64,000 nucleotides of DNA from Bacteroides sp. MSB163 (GTDB lineage Bacteria > Bacteroidota > Bacteroidia > Bacteroidales > Bacteroidaceae): positions 5,696,001 to 5,760,000 of the forward strand of contig NZ_CP143867.1 in the NCBI RefSeq assembly GCF_036416795.1, read 5' to 3'. Under the pieces are notes generated by a model. The model was not told the origin of the DNA, searched no databases, and saw only the letters and a program-made list of their open reading frames with translations. A program made the position numbers and the translations under genes. Of this stretch, positions 52,115-60,465 are shown piece by piece (the first letter of the stretch is position 1; every line of letters starts with the position of its first letter).

Positions 52115-53809
52115 ATGGAATGGATAATAAACCAGCTTAGGGAGCGCCCCGAACTTGCCATATTCCTCACCCTGTTTCTGGGGTTTTGGCTTGGCAAGCT
52201 ACGCATCGGAAAGTTCAGCTTGGGGACGGTCACAAGCGTATTGCTTGTAGGCGTATTGGTAGGACAGTTAAAGATTGACGTGCCAGGTCCCATCAAATCC
52301 GTGTTCTTTCTTCTCTTTCTGTTCGCCGTCGGATATAAAGTAGGGCCGCAGTTCTTCCGCGGACTGAAAAAGGACGGACTTCCCCAGGTAGGATTTGCCG
52401 TACTGATGTGTGTATCGGTATTAGTGGTAACCTGGCTTCTAGCCCTCGTGATGGGCTACAATCCCGGTGAAGCCGCCGGATTACTGGCAGGTTCGCAGAC
52501 CATCTCCGCCGTCATCGGAGTAGCCGAAGACACCATGGCAAACATGGGACTGGACGAAGCGCAACGTCAAAGTTATATCAATATCATCCCCGTATCATAC
52601 GCTGTGACTTACGTTTTCGGTACGGCAGGTTCAGCCTGGGTACTCTCCTCCCTCGGTCCCAAACTATTGGGCGGACTGGAGAAAGTTAAAGCTGCCTGCA
52701 AAGAACTGGAAGCCAAAATGGGTAGTTCCGAGGCAGACGAACCGGGCTTCATGCACGCCGCACGCCCCGTAACCTTCCGCGCCTACAAGATAGAGAACGA
52801 ATGGTTCAAACAAGGCCGTCGGGTAATCGACCTGGAAATGTACTTCCAGAAAGATGGCAAACGCCTGTTCGTAGAGCGCCTGCGTAAGCAAGGAGTCGTT
52901 CGGGATGTATCCCCGAATACCGTATTGAATATAGGAGACGAAGTAGTTCTCAGCGGACGCCGTGAATTCGTTATCGGCGAAGAGGACTGGATAGGCAATG
53001 AAATACAGGACGCACAGTTGCTTGATTTCCCGGCAGAGACGTTACCTGTCACAGTCACAAAGAAAACGTTCGCCGGAAAGACAGTGGCGAATATCCGCCG
53101 GCACAAATTCATGCATGGCGTCAGTATCCGCAGCATCAAGCGTGCGGGAATTGAAATACCCGTATTGGCACAGACCAAATTGGATGCCGGCGACGTCATC
53201 GAAGTAGTAGGCACCAAGCAAGAAGTGGAAAGTGCCGCTGTACAAATAGGATATGTGGATCGGCCTACCCACCAAACGGATATGATATTCGTTGGATTAG
53301 GTATTCTGATAGGTGGTTTGTTCGGTGCATTATCCATCCACATCGGTGGTGTCCCCATCAGTCTGAGTACGAGCGGCGGCGCATTGATAGCCGGATTATT
53401 CTTCGGTTGGCTGCGCAGCAAGCATCCTACGTTCGGACGTATCCCCGAAGCTTCCCTGTGGGTACTGAATAATGTAGGGCTAAATATGTTCATCGCTGTA
53501 GTGGGAATAGCTGCCGGACCGAGTTTCGTACAGGGTTTCCGGGATGTCGGACTCAGTTTATTCATTGTAGGTGCCATAGCTACTACCCTGCCGTTAATCA
53601 TCGGTTTACTACTGGGTAAGTACGTCTTCAAGTTCCACCCTGCAATAACACTGGGATGCTGTGCCGGAGCACGTACAACGACAGCCGCACTGGGAGCAAT
53701 ACAAGATGCAGTGGAAAGCGAAACGCCTGCGCTGGGTTATACGGTAACGTATGCTGTGGGCAACACCTTATTAATAATATGGGGTGTCGTCATCGTACTC
53801 CTGATTTAA
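52115..53809 (+). CDS. aspT: Aspartate:alanine exchanger (AspT family)
   Basis: The frame opens at 52022, but the ATG at 52115 begins the domain (MEWIINQLRERPELAIFL), giving 564 aa. Two membrane halves (about 10-175 and 385-564) flank two cytoplasmic TrkA-C-like domains (about 200-290 and 300-375). This is the AspT/YidE layout. AspT swaps external aspartate for internal alanine, electrogenically. It is followed by the aspartate decarboxylase gene, so the pair can form a decarboxylation proton-motive cycle. Confidence 0.9.
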   Translation: MEWIINQLRERPELAIFLTLFLGFWLGKLRIGKFSLGTVTSVLLVGVLVGQLKIDVPGPIKSVFFLLFLFAVGYKVGPQFFRGLKKDGLPQVGFAVLMCVSVLVVTWLLALVMGYNPGEAAGLLAGSQTISAVIGVAEDTMANMGLDEAQRQSYINIIPVSYAVTYVFGTAGSAWVLSSLGPKLLGGLEKVKAACKELEAKMGSSEADEPGFMHAARPVTFRAYKIENEWFKQGRRVIDLEMYFQKDGKRLFVERLRKQGVVRDVSPNTVLNIGDEVVLSGRREFVIGEEDWIGNEIQDAQLLDFPAETLPVTVTKKTFAGKTVANIRRHKFMHGVSIRSIKRAGIEIPVLAQTKLDAGDVIEVVGTKQEVESAAVQIGYVDRPTHQTDMIFVGLGILIGGLFGALSIHIGGVPISLSTSGGALIAGLFFGWLRSKHPTFGRIPEASLWVLNNVGLNMFIAVVGIAAGPSFVQGFRDVGLSLFIVGAIATTLPLIIGLLLGKYVFKFHPAITLGCCAGARTTTAALGAIQDAVESETPALGYTVTYAVGNTLLIIWGVVIVLLI

Positions 53810-54084
53810 CCCGGAGTGCGTGGCAGGCAACTAATATGCGGCATGCAAGAAACTAATCGCTACAAGGCAAGAAACTAATCTTCAAGAGGCATCTTTTTAT
53901 TCATACAACAGTTGTTGTAAGAAAGAAATATAACTATTGTAAGATATCAACATAACTGTTGTAAGAAACAAGAACAATTATAGTATGAATAGTTTTATGC
54001 ATCTCCGGGATTAGTTTCTTGCATCCCGGAGATTAGTTTGTCGCACCAAAGAAATAATATAATAACAATTAAAAACTTAACTAT
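53810..54084. promoter_or_regulatory. Repeat-rich intergenic region between aspT and aspD
   Basis: Contains a 14-bp motif GCAAGAAACTAATC at 53845 and 53867, its exact inverse at 54009-54022 and a partial fourth copy. Three ATAACTnTTGTAAGA-like repeats lie near 53907, 53930 and 53952. An ATTCATAC/GTATGAAT inverted pair (53899, 53983) and a perfect 11-bp hairpin ATCTCCGGGAT/ATCCCGGAGAT (54001-54033) follow. No ORF. It could regulate the decarboxylase separately from the transporter. Confidence 0.6.
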
Positions 54085-55701
54085 ATGGATACCAAGAATT
54101 TTGAAAAGAAAATGGAAACGATCAGCCCATTCGAGCTGAAAAACCAATTGATCGATATGGCCGATGAAAGCCTGAAGAAAACTGCCCGCACGATGCTGAA
54201 CGCCGGACGCGGTAATCCTAACTGGATAGCTACCATCCCTCGCGAAGCTTTCTTCCTCCTGGGACAGTTCGGACTGGAAGAATGTCGCCGCGTCATGAAC
54301 CTCCCCGAAGGTATCGCCGGAATTCCTCAAAAAGAAGGCATTGCCTCCCGCTTCGAAGCCTTCCTCAAAAAGAACAACGCCGCCCACGGTGCCAAACTCC
54401 TGGAGCAAACCTATAACTACCTGTTAATGCAACATGCCGCCGATCCCGACTCCCTGGTGCATGAATGGACAGAAGCCGTCATCGGCGACCAGTACCCTGT
54501 GCCCGACCGCATCCTGCACTTCACCGAAATACTGGTGCAAGATTATCTGTCGCAAGAAATGTGCGATAACCGCCCTCCACACGGCACATTCGACCTCTTT
54601 GCCACCGAAGGCGGAACCGCCGCCATGTGTTACCTCTTCGACTCCCTCCAGGAGAACTTCCTGCTGGATAAAGGTGACGGCATCGCCCTGATGGTGCCCG
54701 CATTCACCCCCTACATTGAAATTCCGCAACTGAGTCGCTACCAGTTCAACATGATAGAACTGCATGCCGACCGCATGACGGATGACGGATTCCACCTCTG
54801 GCAATACAATGACAAGGACATCGACCGCCTGAAAAATCCCGCCATCAAAGCGCTCTTCGTGACCAATCCCAGCAATCCGCCCAGTTACGCCCTCAGCCCG
54901 GAGACGATGGCACGCATTGTCGATATCGTGAAGAATGATAACCCCAACCTGATGGTTATCACGGATGATGTATACGGCACATTCAGCCCGCACTTCCGCT
55001 CATTCATGGCTGAACTGCCACACAATACGCTTTGCGTATATTCCTTCTCCAAATATTTCGGAGCTACCGGTTGGCGTGATGCCGTCATCGCCCTGCACGA
55101 AGACAACATCTACGACAAGCAAATCGCCCGCCTGCCGGAAGATAAACGCAATGCGCTGAACCGCCGTTACTCAAGTCTGACTCTGCATCCCGAAAAAATG
55201 AAGTTCATCGACCGTATGGTAGCTGACAGCCGACAGGTTGCACTAAACCATACCGCCGGCCTGTCATTACCCCAACAGATGCAAATGAGTTTATTCGCTT
55301 CCTTCGCCCTGCTAGATAAGGAAAATAAATATAAACTGAAGATGATGGAAATCATTGAAAAACGTCTGTATGCCTTGTGGGATAATACGGGATTCACGTT
55401 GATAAAAGACCCACTCCGTGTAGGGTATTATACAGAGATCGACATGCTGGTATGGGCAAAGAAATTCTATGGAGATGATTTCGTAGAATACCTGAAACGT
55501 ACCTACAGCCCGCTGAACGTCGTATTCCGCCTGGCGAAAGAAACGTCTCTCGTCCTGCTGAACGGCGGTGGTTTCGATGGTCCGGAATGGAGCATACGCG
55601 CCTCGCTTGCCAACCTGAACGAAAAGGACTATGTGGTCATCGGCCAGGGAATAAAAAGGATACTGGATGAGTATGCTAAGGATTGGAAGAAAGATAAATG
55701 A
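54085..55701 (+). CDS. aspD: Aspartate 4-decarboxylase
   Basis: 538-aa PLP enzyme, bifunctional aspartate aminotransferase/beta-decarboxylase type, producing L-alanine and CO2. PLP Lys in SFSKYFGATGWRD (about residue 315), with the N-terminal extension FELKNQLIDMADESLKKTARTMLNAGRGNPNW typical of the AspD family. The alanine would leave through AspT in exchange for aspartate. Its stop codon TGA (55699) lies inside the terminal repeat of a MITE-like element. Confidence 0.92.
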   Translation: MDTKNFEKKMETISPFELKNQLIDMADESLKKTARTMLNAGRGNPNWIATIPREAFFLLGQFGLEECRRVMNLPEGIAGIPQKEGIASRFEAFLKKNNAAHGAKLLEQTYNYLLMQHAADPDSLVHEWTEAVIGDQYPVPDRILHFTEILVQDYLSQEMCDNRPPHGTFDLFATEGGTAAMCYLFDSLQENFLLDKGDGIALMVPAFTPYIEIPQLSRYQFNMIELHADRMTDDGFHLWQYNDKDIDRLKNPAIKALFVTNPSNPPSYALSPETMARIVDIVKNDNPNLMVITDDVYGTFSPHFRSFMAELPHNTLCVYSFSKYFGATGWRDAVIALHEDNIYDKQIARLPEDKRNALNRRYSSLTLHPEKMKFIDRMVADSRQVALNHTAGLSLPQQMQMSLFASFALLDKENKYKLKMMEIIEKRLYALWDNTGFTLIKDPLRVGYYTEIDMLVWAKKFYGDDFVEYLKRTYSPLNVVFRLAKETSLVLLNGGGFDGPEWSIRASLANLNEKDYVVIGQGIKRILDEYAKDWKKDK

Positions 55702-55942
55702 TAATTTAGCGGGTGAAAGAATTGGTACGCGGACGACGCGGATGAGGCGGACGAATGCGGACTTTAATCTTTTAGACGCGGATGACACGGATGACGCGGA
55801 TTTTTAAAGCTGCGCTATACATATCGGCATATCACACCGAAGGAAAAAAGAATTCGCGTCATCCGTGTCATCCGTGTCTGAAAGATTACTTGCACGCCGA
55901 AGGAGAACCTTGCTCCAGCGCTACGCTGGTAAATTATCATTT
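55696..55942. repeat. MITE-like repeat, copy 2 (247 bp, with internal insertion)
   Basis: The same terminal inverted repeats (55696-55708 and 55930-55942) and inverted core of copy 1, split by about 165 bp containing GACGCGGATGAC-type repeats. Those form a further 25-bp inverted repeat (55774-55798 with 55855-55879, one mismatch). The stop codons of both flanking genes fall inside the element's ends. Confidence 0.8.
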
Positions 55943-57254
55943 ACGGAAAAATAATGCGGAACCGTGTCAACCCATCACTGTACGTGCGTAAAGAGAACGT
56001 ACACCCATGACGGGTAAGCACCTCGCGAATAAACACCAGACCGATTCCCTGCCCGTTCGGTTTGGTAGAAAAGAAAGGACTGAAGAGCTTTGCTTCAGTC
56101 TCTTTTGTTATCCCAGGGCCATTATCTACCACTTCAATCGTGGTAGGAGCAATTGTACGGACTACAACCCTACCCTGCTGGATCGTTCCTTCGGGTGCAT
56201 GTTCGATACTTTCCGCAGCATTCTTGATAATATTCACCAACACCTGTTCCAGCAATGCCGCGTCAAAGCGTACCGGTTCCAGCTTCGGATCACATTCCAG
56301 CCAGAGAAGAATATTCCGGTCATTGCACATACCCTCCATAAAGCGTTTACACATTGAGGCCAATTCATTCAGTTTGCCCGTAACCAAGGTGGGCTCAGGA
56401 ATCTTCACGACATCGGCAAAACGGGTGATAAAGCGGCTCATGGAGAAGCAACGTTCGGTACAAACGCGCATTACATCGCAGATATCCTCCATATCCTCTT
56501 CGGTGGAAAGGGCTTGCTCCACGGTATCGAGAGTAGATGTAATACCCGCCGTCGTATTGTTCACCTCGTGCGCAATCATACGGATCACCTTCTCATACGC
56601 TTTCTTTTCAGCACGCATCACCTCGTCCGTCATCTTCTCTATCAGATAGAAAGGATGATGAAAACCTCTGTCGATAAAAGAGGAATGGGTACACTTATAG
56701 ATATTCGAGTCATTCAGACGCACCACTGCCGTCTGATCTTTTGAGATATTCGCCAGTTCTTCAGCTAAAGGAGAGTCTATATTCTCTATTTTCTTTCCCA
56801 TAATCTCTTCCAGGCGTACTCCCATCATCTTCAATCCCATCGGATTAAGCTGGGATATTTCACCGTTCAGTGTGGTAATGACAACTCCCATTGGCGAAGC
56901 CTGGATTAGCAAGTCTAGAAAATGATTTTGCTCGCGCAAGCGCAAACGTTCGTTCTTCAATTGCTCCATCATACGGTTGAACACATTTACAATGCGGTCC
57001 GACTCGTATTGCCCTACTTTGCTGAGCCTGCTGCTGAAATCCTGTTCGCGCAGCAATTCCATACCGCTGCCGATAATATTCATCGGCTTCACGATTTTAC
57101 GGTAAAAGACAACCAAAAACACCAGGATACACGCAATGATCCCCTCTACAATGTAAAGATGCAATATCTGCATCCCCTTCGCCAAGTAGAGAAGAGCACC
57201 ACCTAACCCCAGGAGGAAGAGGACAAGTATGGAGAAATAGAACTTTATTCTCAC
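55941..57254 (-). CDS. NtrB-like membrane histidine kinase
   Basis: 437 aa, GTG start. Two membrane segments at the N terminus (about 5-25 and 33-51), a HAMP-like linker, a PAS domain (about 115-215), then a HisKA region with the phospho-acceptor His in MIAHEVNNTTAGI (about residue 228) and HATPase G boxes (VVDNGPGI, GQGIGLVFI). The E-V-N-N form of the H box is typical of NtrB-type kinases paired with sigma-54 activators. It lies 30 nt downstream of such a regulator gene on the same strand. Confidence 0.9.
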   Translation of the reverse strand: MRIKFYFSILVLFLLGLGGALLYLAKGMQILHLYIVEGIIACILVFLVVFYRKIVKPMNIIGSGMELLREQDFSSRLSKVGQYESDRIVNVFNRMMEQLKNERLRLREQNHFLDLLIQASPMGVVITTLNGEISQLNPMGLKMMGVRLEEIMGKKIENIDSPLAEELANISKDQTAVVRLNDSNIYKCTHSSFIDRGFHHPFYLIEKMTDEVMRAEKKAYEKVIRMIAHEVNNTTAGITSTLDTVEQALSTEEDMEDICDVMRVCTERCFSMSRFITRFADVVKIPEPTLVTGKLNELASMCKRFMEGMCNDRNILLWLECDPKLEPVRFDAALLEQVLVNIIKNAAESIEHAPEGTIQQGRVVVRTIAPTTIEVVDNGPGITKETEAKLFSPFFSTKPNGQGIGLVFIREVLTRHGCTFSLRTYSDGLTRFRIIFP

Positions 57255-57284
57255 GATAGTAGTGATTAGGAGTTAATGATTAAA

Positions 57285-58646
57285 TCACTTTTCATTAACC
57301 GTTATATTAAACTTTTCCAGTCGGCGATAGAGCGCGGCACGACTGATGCCGAGTGTCATAGCTACCTGACTGAGATTTCCCTTATGGCGATCGAGTGCCT
57401 GCAAAATAGTCTGACGCTCTATTTCATCCAGCGTCATGCCTGCCAGAGACGATGATTCCGAGGCCTTCACCGGTTCATCATGACGCAGATATTGTGCATC
57501 GAAATCCGAAGCATCCAGTGTCGGCTTCCCGCTGACGAGAATCGTACGCTCCACAAGGTTCTTCAATTCACGGATATTTCCCGGATAAGGCAAACGGGAA
57601 AGGAAGTTCAGGGCATCTGCCGAAAATTCCGTGCGGGGTAGTCCGTTGATCTCTGCCTGACGGTCGGCAAAGTGACGTGCCAGCAAAGGAATATCTTCAC
57701 GGCGTTCGCGAAGGGCAGGCAGCTTAACAGTTATCAGATTGATACGATAGAACAAATCTTCGCGGAATGTACGTTCCGATACCATCTTGCGGAGGTCAGC
57801 ATTGGTGGCGGATACCACACGGATATCCGTCTTGCGGGGACGGCTGTCACCCAGCACTTCAAACGTCTGATCCTGCAATACACGAAGCAGTTTCACCTGG
57901 CAGGAAGGATCAAGGTCACCAATTTCATCCAAGAAGATAGTACCCTTGTTGGCAAGTTCAAAGCGCCCTACACGGTCTGTTGTCGCATCTGTAAAAGCAC
58001 CTTTCTTATGACCGAACATTTCACTTTCAAAAAGACTCTGCGAGATACCGCCCAGGTTGACTTTTACAAACGGCTGTTTCACCCGCTGGCTGTTGATGTG
58101 GATGGCTTCGGCAATCAATTCTTTACCTGTTCCACTCTCACCGGTAATCAGCACCGAAGCATTGGTACGCGCAATGCGTGCCACCGTATTCAACACTTCC
58201 ATCAATCCCTGAGATTTTCCGATGATATGGCTGCGGTTCAACGTCTCACTCTGTTCTTCCGGTGCATCTTTCGGGACGGCAGTCAGTTCAAGGGCTGTCT
58301 CGATGCGTTGCAGCAAAGCAGCATTGTTCCACGGCTTCGTGATAAAGTCGAACGCGCCTGCCTGCATACCCTGCACGGCAAGTTGTATACTACCCCATGC
58401 TGTCATCAGGATAACGGGTACATCAGGGCGGAATATTTTCACTTGCTTCAGCAAAGTCAATCCCTCTTCTCCCGTTGTGGAAAGGGTGAAGTTCATGTCC
58501 ATCAAAATGAGGGCAGGTGCCTCGGCACGCACCACATCCATTGCTTCGCGCGGTCCGGGAACAGTTTGCGCTTCATATCCTGCACGTTTCAGCATAAAAC
58601 TGAGGGAAGAACGTACGGCACTATCATCGTCGATTATCAGTATCAT
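57285..58646 (-). CDS. NtrC-family sigma-54-dependent response regulator
   Basis: The frame opens at a TTG (58673), but the ATG at 58646 directly precedes the receiver domain (MILIIDDDSAVRS) and lies downstream of the -7 box at 58678-58671, so it is chosen (453 aa). Receiver with phospho-Asp in ILMDMNFTL; AAA+ domain with Walker A GESGTGKE, the sigma-54 contact loop GAFTDA, and Walker B LDEIGDL; C-terminal Fis-type helix-turn-helix (SQVAMTLGISRAALYRRL). The next gene upstream, tolC, has a near-perfect sigma-54 promoter, the likely target. Confidence 0.94.
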   Translation of the reverse strand: MILIIDDDSAVRSSLSFMLKRAGYEAQTVPGPREAMDVVRAEAPALILMDMNFTLSTTGEEGLTLLKQVKIFRPDVPVILMTAWGSIQLAVQGMQAGAFDFITKPWNNAALLQRIETALELTAVPKDAPEEQSETLNRSHIIGKSQGLMEVLNTVARIARTNASVLITGESGTGKELIAEAIHINSQRVKQPFVKVNLGGISQSLFESEMFGHKKGAFTDATTDRVGRFELANKGTIFLDEIGDLDPSCQVKLLRVLQDQTFEVLGDSRPRKTDIRVVSATNADLRKMVSERTFREDLFYRINLITVKLPALRERREDIPLLARHFADRQAEINGLPRTEFSADALNFLSRLPYPGNIRELKNLVERTILVSGKPTLDASDFDAQYLRHDEPVKASESSSLAGMTLDEIERQTILQALDRHKGNLSQVAMTLGISRAALYRRLEKFNITVNEK

Positions 58647-58670
58647 AAGATTTCGTTGTTTTATGGTTTG

Positions 58671-58678
58671 CAAAAATA
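58671..58678 (-). promoter_or_regulatory. Candidate -7 box of the NtrC/NtrB-like operon
   Basis: Minus-strand TATTTTTG, an exact TAnnTTTG match, 25 nt before the ATG at 58646. It points to a sigma-54-independent promoter for the regulator genes. Confidence 0.55.
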
Positions 58679-58738
58679 AACGATTTCACACAGAATGCAC
58701 AGAATAACACTGTTTTTTTCAATAACAAGAGAAAAACG

Positions 58739-58774
58739 GTTATGAGTTATAAGTTATTATTCATAACTCATAAC
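58739..58774. repeat. Palindrome between tolC and the regulator operon
   Basis: GTTATGAGTTAT (58739-58750) / ATAACTCATAAC (58763-58774), perfect 12-bp arms. Confidence 0.75.
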
Positions 58775-58780
58775 TCAAAC

Positions 58781-60274
58781 TCAGTCTCTCACAATTTCTT
58801 CAAAGTCCGCCTCCAGTTCGCAATTCCGTTCAAAATCCCAAAGTGTCAGACTGCGGATTTGATAGAAATAGTACCAATAATAATAGAGCTCGGAAATATG
58901 TTTCTGTCTTGCTTCATCTTTTGATTTCTGTGCGTCGTTCAGGTCCAGCGTACTGATTTGTCCGATCATAAAGGTTTCCACACTGGTTTTATAACGTTTC
59001 TCGGCAATGCCGTCAGCTTCCTGTGCAATGCCCAATTGTTGTGCCTGATTATTGAAGTTCGCTACGAGCAGGAAAATATCCTGATTGAAGTCCATCTGTT
59101 CCTGACGGATTCTGGAAAGCACCACTTCACGGTTACTCTTTGCCACACGTACTTTTCCTCGGCGTTTTCCCCAGTCCAAGATAGGTACTTTCACACCTAC
59201 CTGCACAATCTGATTATCCAGCAGCCCCTTGTAAGCGGATGTCAAATCACGATCCTGCCCTGTATAACCCACACTGGCAAACAAGTCTATGCTGCGCAAA
59301 TTTCCGCGAGCCGTAGCCACTTCATAGTCCGCTTCCAACTGGCGACGACGGATATTCTGTGCAAACGAGTTCCGATCCAGAGCTTTGTTCAATACAAGAT
59401 TATATTCCATCTTCATATCCGGTGCAGAATTCGGCAACATCGGATTCAGGCTCTCGTCTTCCGACAAACCGAGGAAGGAACGCAACTGGAACATTTTCGC
59501 ATTCAGGTTACTCTCCGCTTCCGTCACATCCGCCTTGCCTTGCAAAGCATTCAATTTCAACTGTAACAGATCATTTTCAGAAATCTGCCCCATCTTGCGC
59601 TTTGCCATTGCCACTTCATAGAGGCGGTCGGCATTCACTTTATTCTGGTAAGCAGTTTTCAAATTTTCTTTTGCCAGCAGCAGATTGAAGAAATAAGTGA
59701 TTGTCTTCATCGTCACCTGTTCCGTAGCAGTGATAAAGGCAGCTTTTGCTTCTGCATATCTCACCGGTTCAATACGACGGTTCCATTTCAAGTTGTTCAC
59801 TCCGAAAATAGGTTGCGACAATTCCAGGCTGACGGGGACGGACATAAACCGTTTATCTCCTCCGGAGCCTAATTGCTTGATATATTCAAGAGAAGAGGCC
59901 AGTGACAGTTTACCGCCCGTAAACCATAAGTTCTGGTCTATGGAGAGCGTTCCGGAAAGTCCCAGCGTATTGTTACGCACGAATGAGTAGGAACCATCCG
60001 AGTTTTGATATCTACTGTAAGATTTATTGTAATTAGGTAAAGTACCGTTCAGATTCACTTCCGGTAACAGGTCGGCACGGAAAGTACGATATTCCCAGTA
60101 TGAAGTCTTCAATTCATTCAGCGCTACGGCGGCATCCACTGACTGGGTACGTGCCAAAGCTATCGCTTCATTTAAAGTGATGAGACGTTCACGTTTGTTT
60201 GTCAATGTATCGTTCTGTGCAAAAGCGGCGAACGGAAATAGCATCCAAGCTGCGAGTAAAATATTCCTTTTCAT
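58781..60274 (-). CDS. TolC-family outer-membrane efflux protein
   Basis: The ATG at 60274 (after a TTG at 60283) gives a signal peptide MKRNILLAAWMLFPFAAFA; 497 aa. Two outer-membrane-efflux repeats with long coiled-coil helices (LITLNEAIALARTQS near the N terminus, AKAAFITATEQVTMKTITYFFNLLLA, and KRGKVRVAKSNREVVLSRIRQEQ). It would form the outer-membrane channel of an export pump, but no RND or ABC pump is next to it. Controlled, by inference, by the adjacent NtrC-like regulator through a sigma-54 promoter at 60305-60319. Confidence 0.9.
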   Translation of the reverse strand: MKRNILLAAWMLFPFAAFAQNDTLTNKRERLITLNEAIALARTQSVDAAVALNELKTSYWEYRTFRADLLPEVNLNGTLPNYNKSYSRYQNSDGSYSFVRNNTLGLSGTLSIDQNLWFTGGKLSLASSLEYIKQLGSGGDKRFMSVPVSLELSQPIFGVNNLKWNRRIEPVRYAEAKAAFITATEQVTMKTITYFFNLLLAKENLKTAYQNKVNADRLYEVAMAKRKMGQISENDLLQLKLNALQGKADVTEAESNLNAKMFQLRSFLGLSEDESLNPMLPNSAPDMKMEYNLVLNKALDRNSFAQNIRRRQLEADYEVATARGNLRSIDLFASVGYTGQDRDLTSAYKGLLDNQIVQVGVKVPILDWGKRRGKVRVAKSNREVVLSRIRQEQMDFNQDIFLLVANFNNQAQQLGIAQEADGIAEKRYKTSVETFMIGQISTLDLNDAQKSKDEARQKHISELYYYWYYFYQIRSLTLWDFERNCELEADFEEIVRD

Positions 60275-60304
60275 GTTTATCAAAAAATAGTTGTAAACAG
60301 AAAA

Positions 60305-60319
60305 GCAAAGAGCGTGCCA
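60305..60319 (-). promoter_or_regulatory. Sigma-54 (-24/-12) promoter of tolC
   Basis: The minus strand reads TGGCACG-CTCT-TTGC, an essentially perfect -24/-12 match. The start would lie near 60293, about 20 nt before the tolC ATG. Confidence 0.8.
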
Positions 60320-60361
60320 AAGCGCTAGGATGCTTCTGGGCAGGGGTGGGTGTTCATTATC

Positions 60362-60378
60362 GGACAGTGGGGATGTCC
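60362..60378. promoter_or_regulatory. Possible activator site (UAS) for tolC
   Basis: GGACA-N7-TGTCC inverted repeat about 45-60 bp upstream of the -24 element, a position suited to an NtrC-family activator. Confidence 0.45.
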
Positions 60379-60399
60379 ATTTCTGAACGGTGAGAAAAA

Positions 60400-60445
60400 T
60401 ATGAAGTATAAGCTACGCTGTGACTCTGCATAGCTATACTTCATA
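60400..60445. repeat. Palindrome downstream of hisB
   Basis: TATGAAGTATAAGCT pairs imperfectly with AGCTATACTTCATA (one bulged A), loop about 17 nt. It may end the his transcript. Confidence 0.6.
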
Positions 60446-60465
60446 CTTAATACTTCATATTTAGA

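Noticed and set aside
57672..58679. 335-aa plus-strand frame
   Set aside because: Antisense shadow of the NtrC-family regulator gene.
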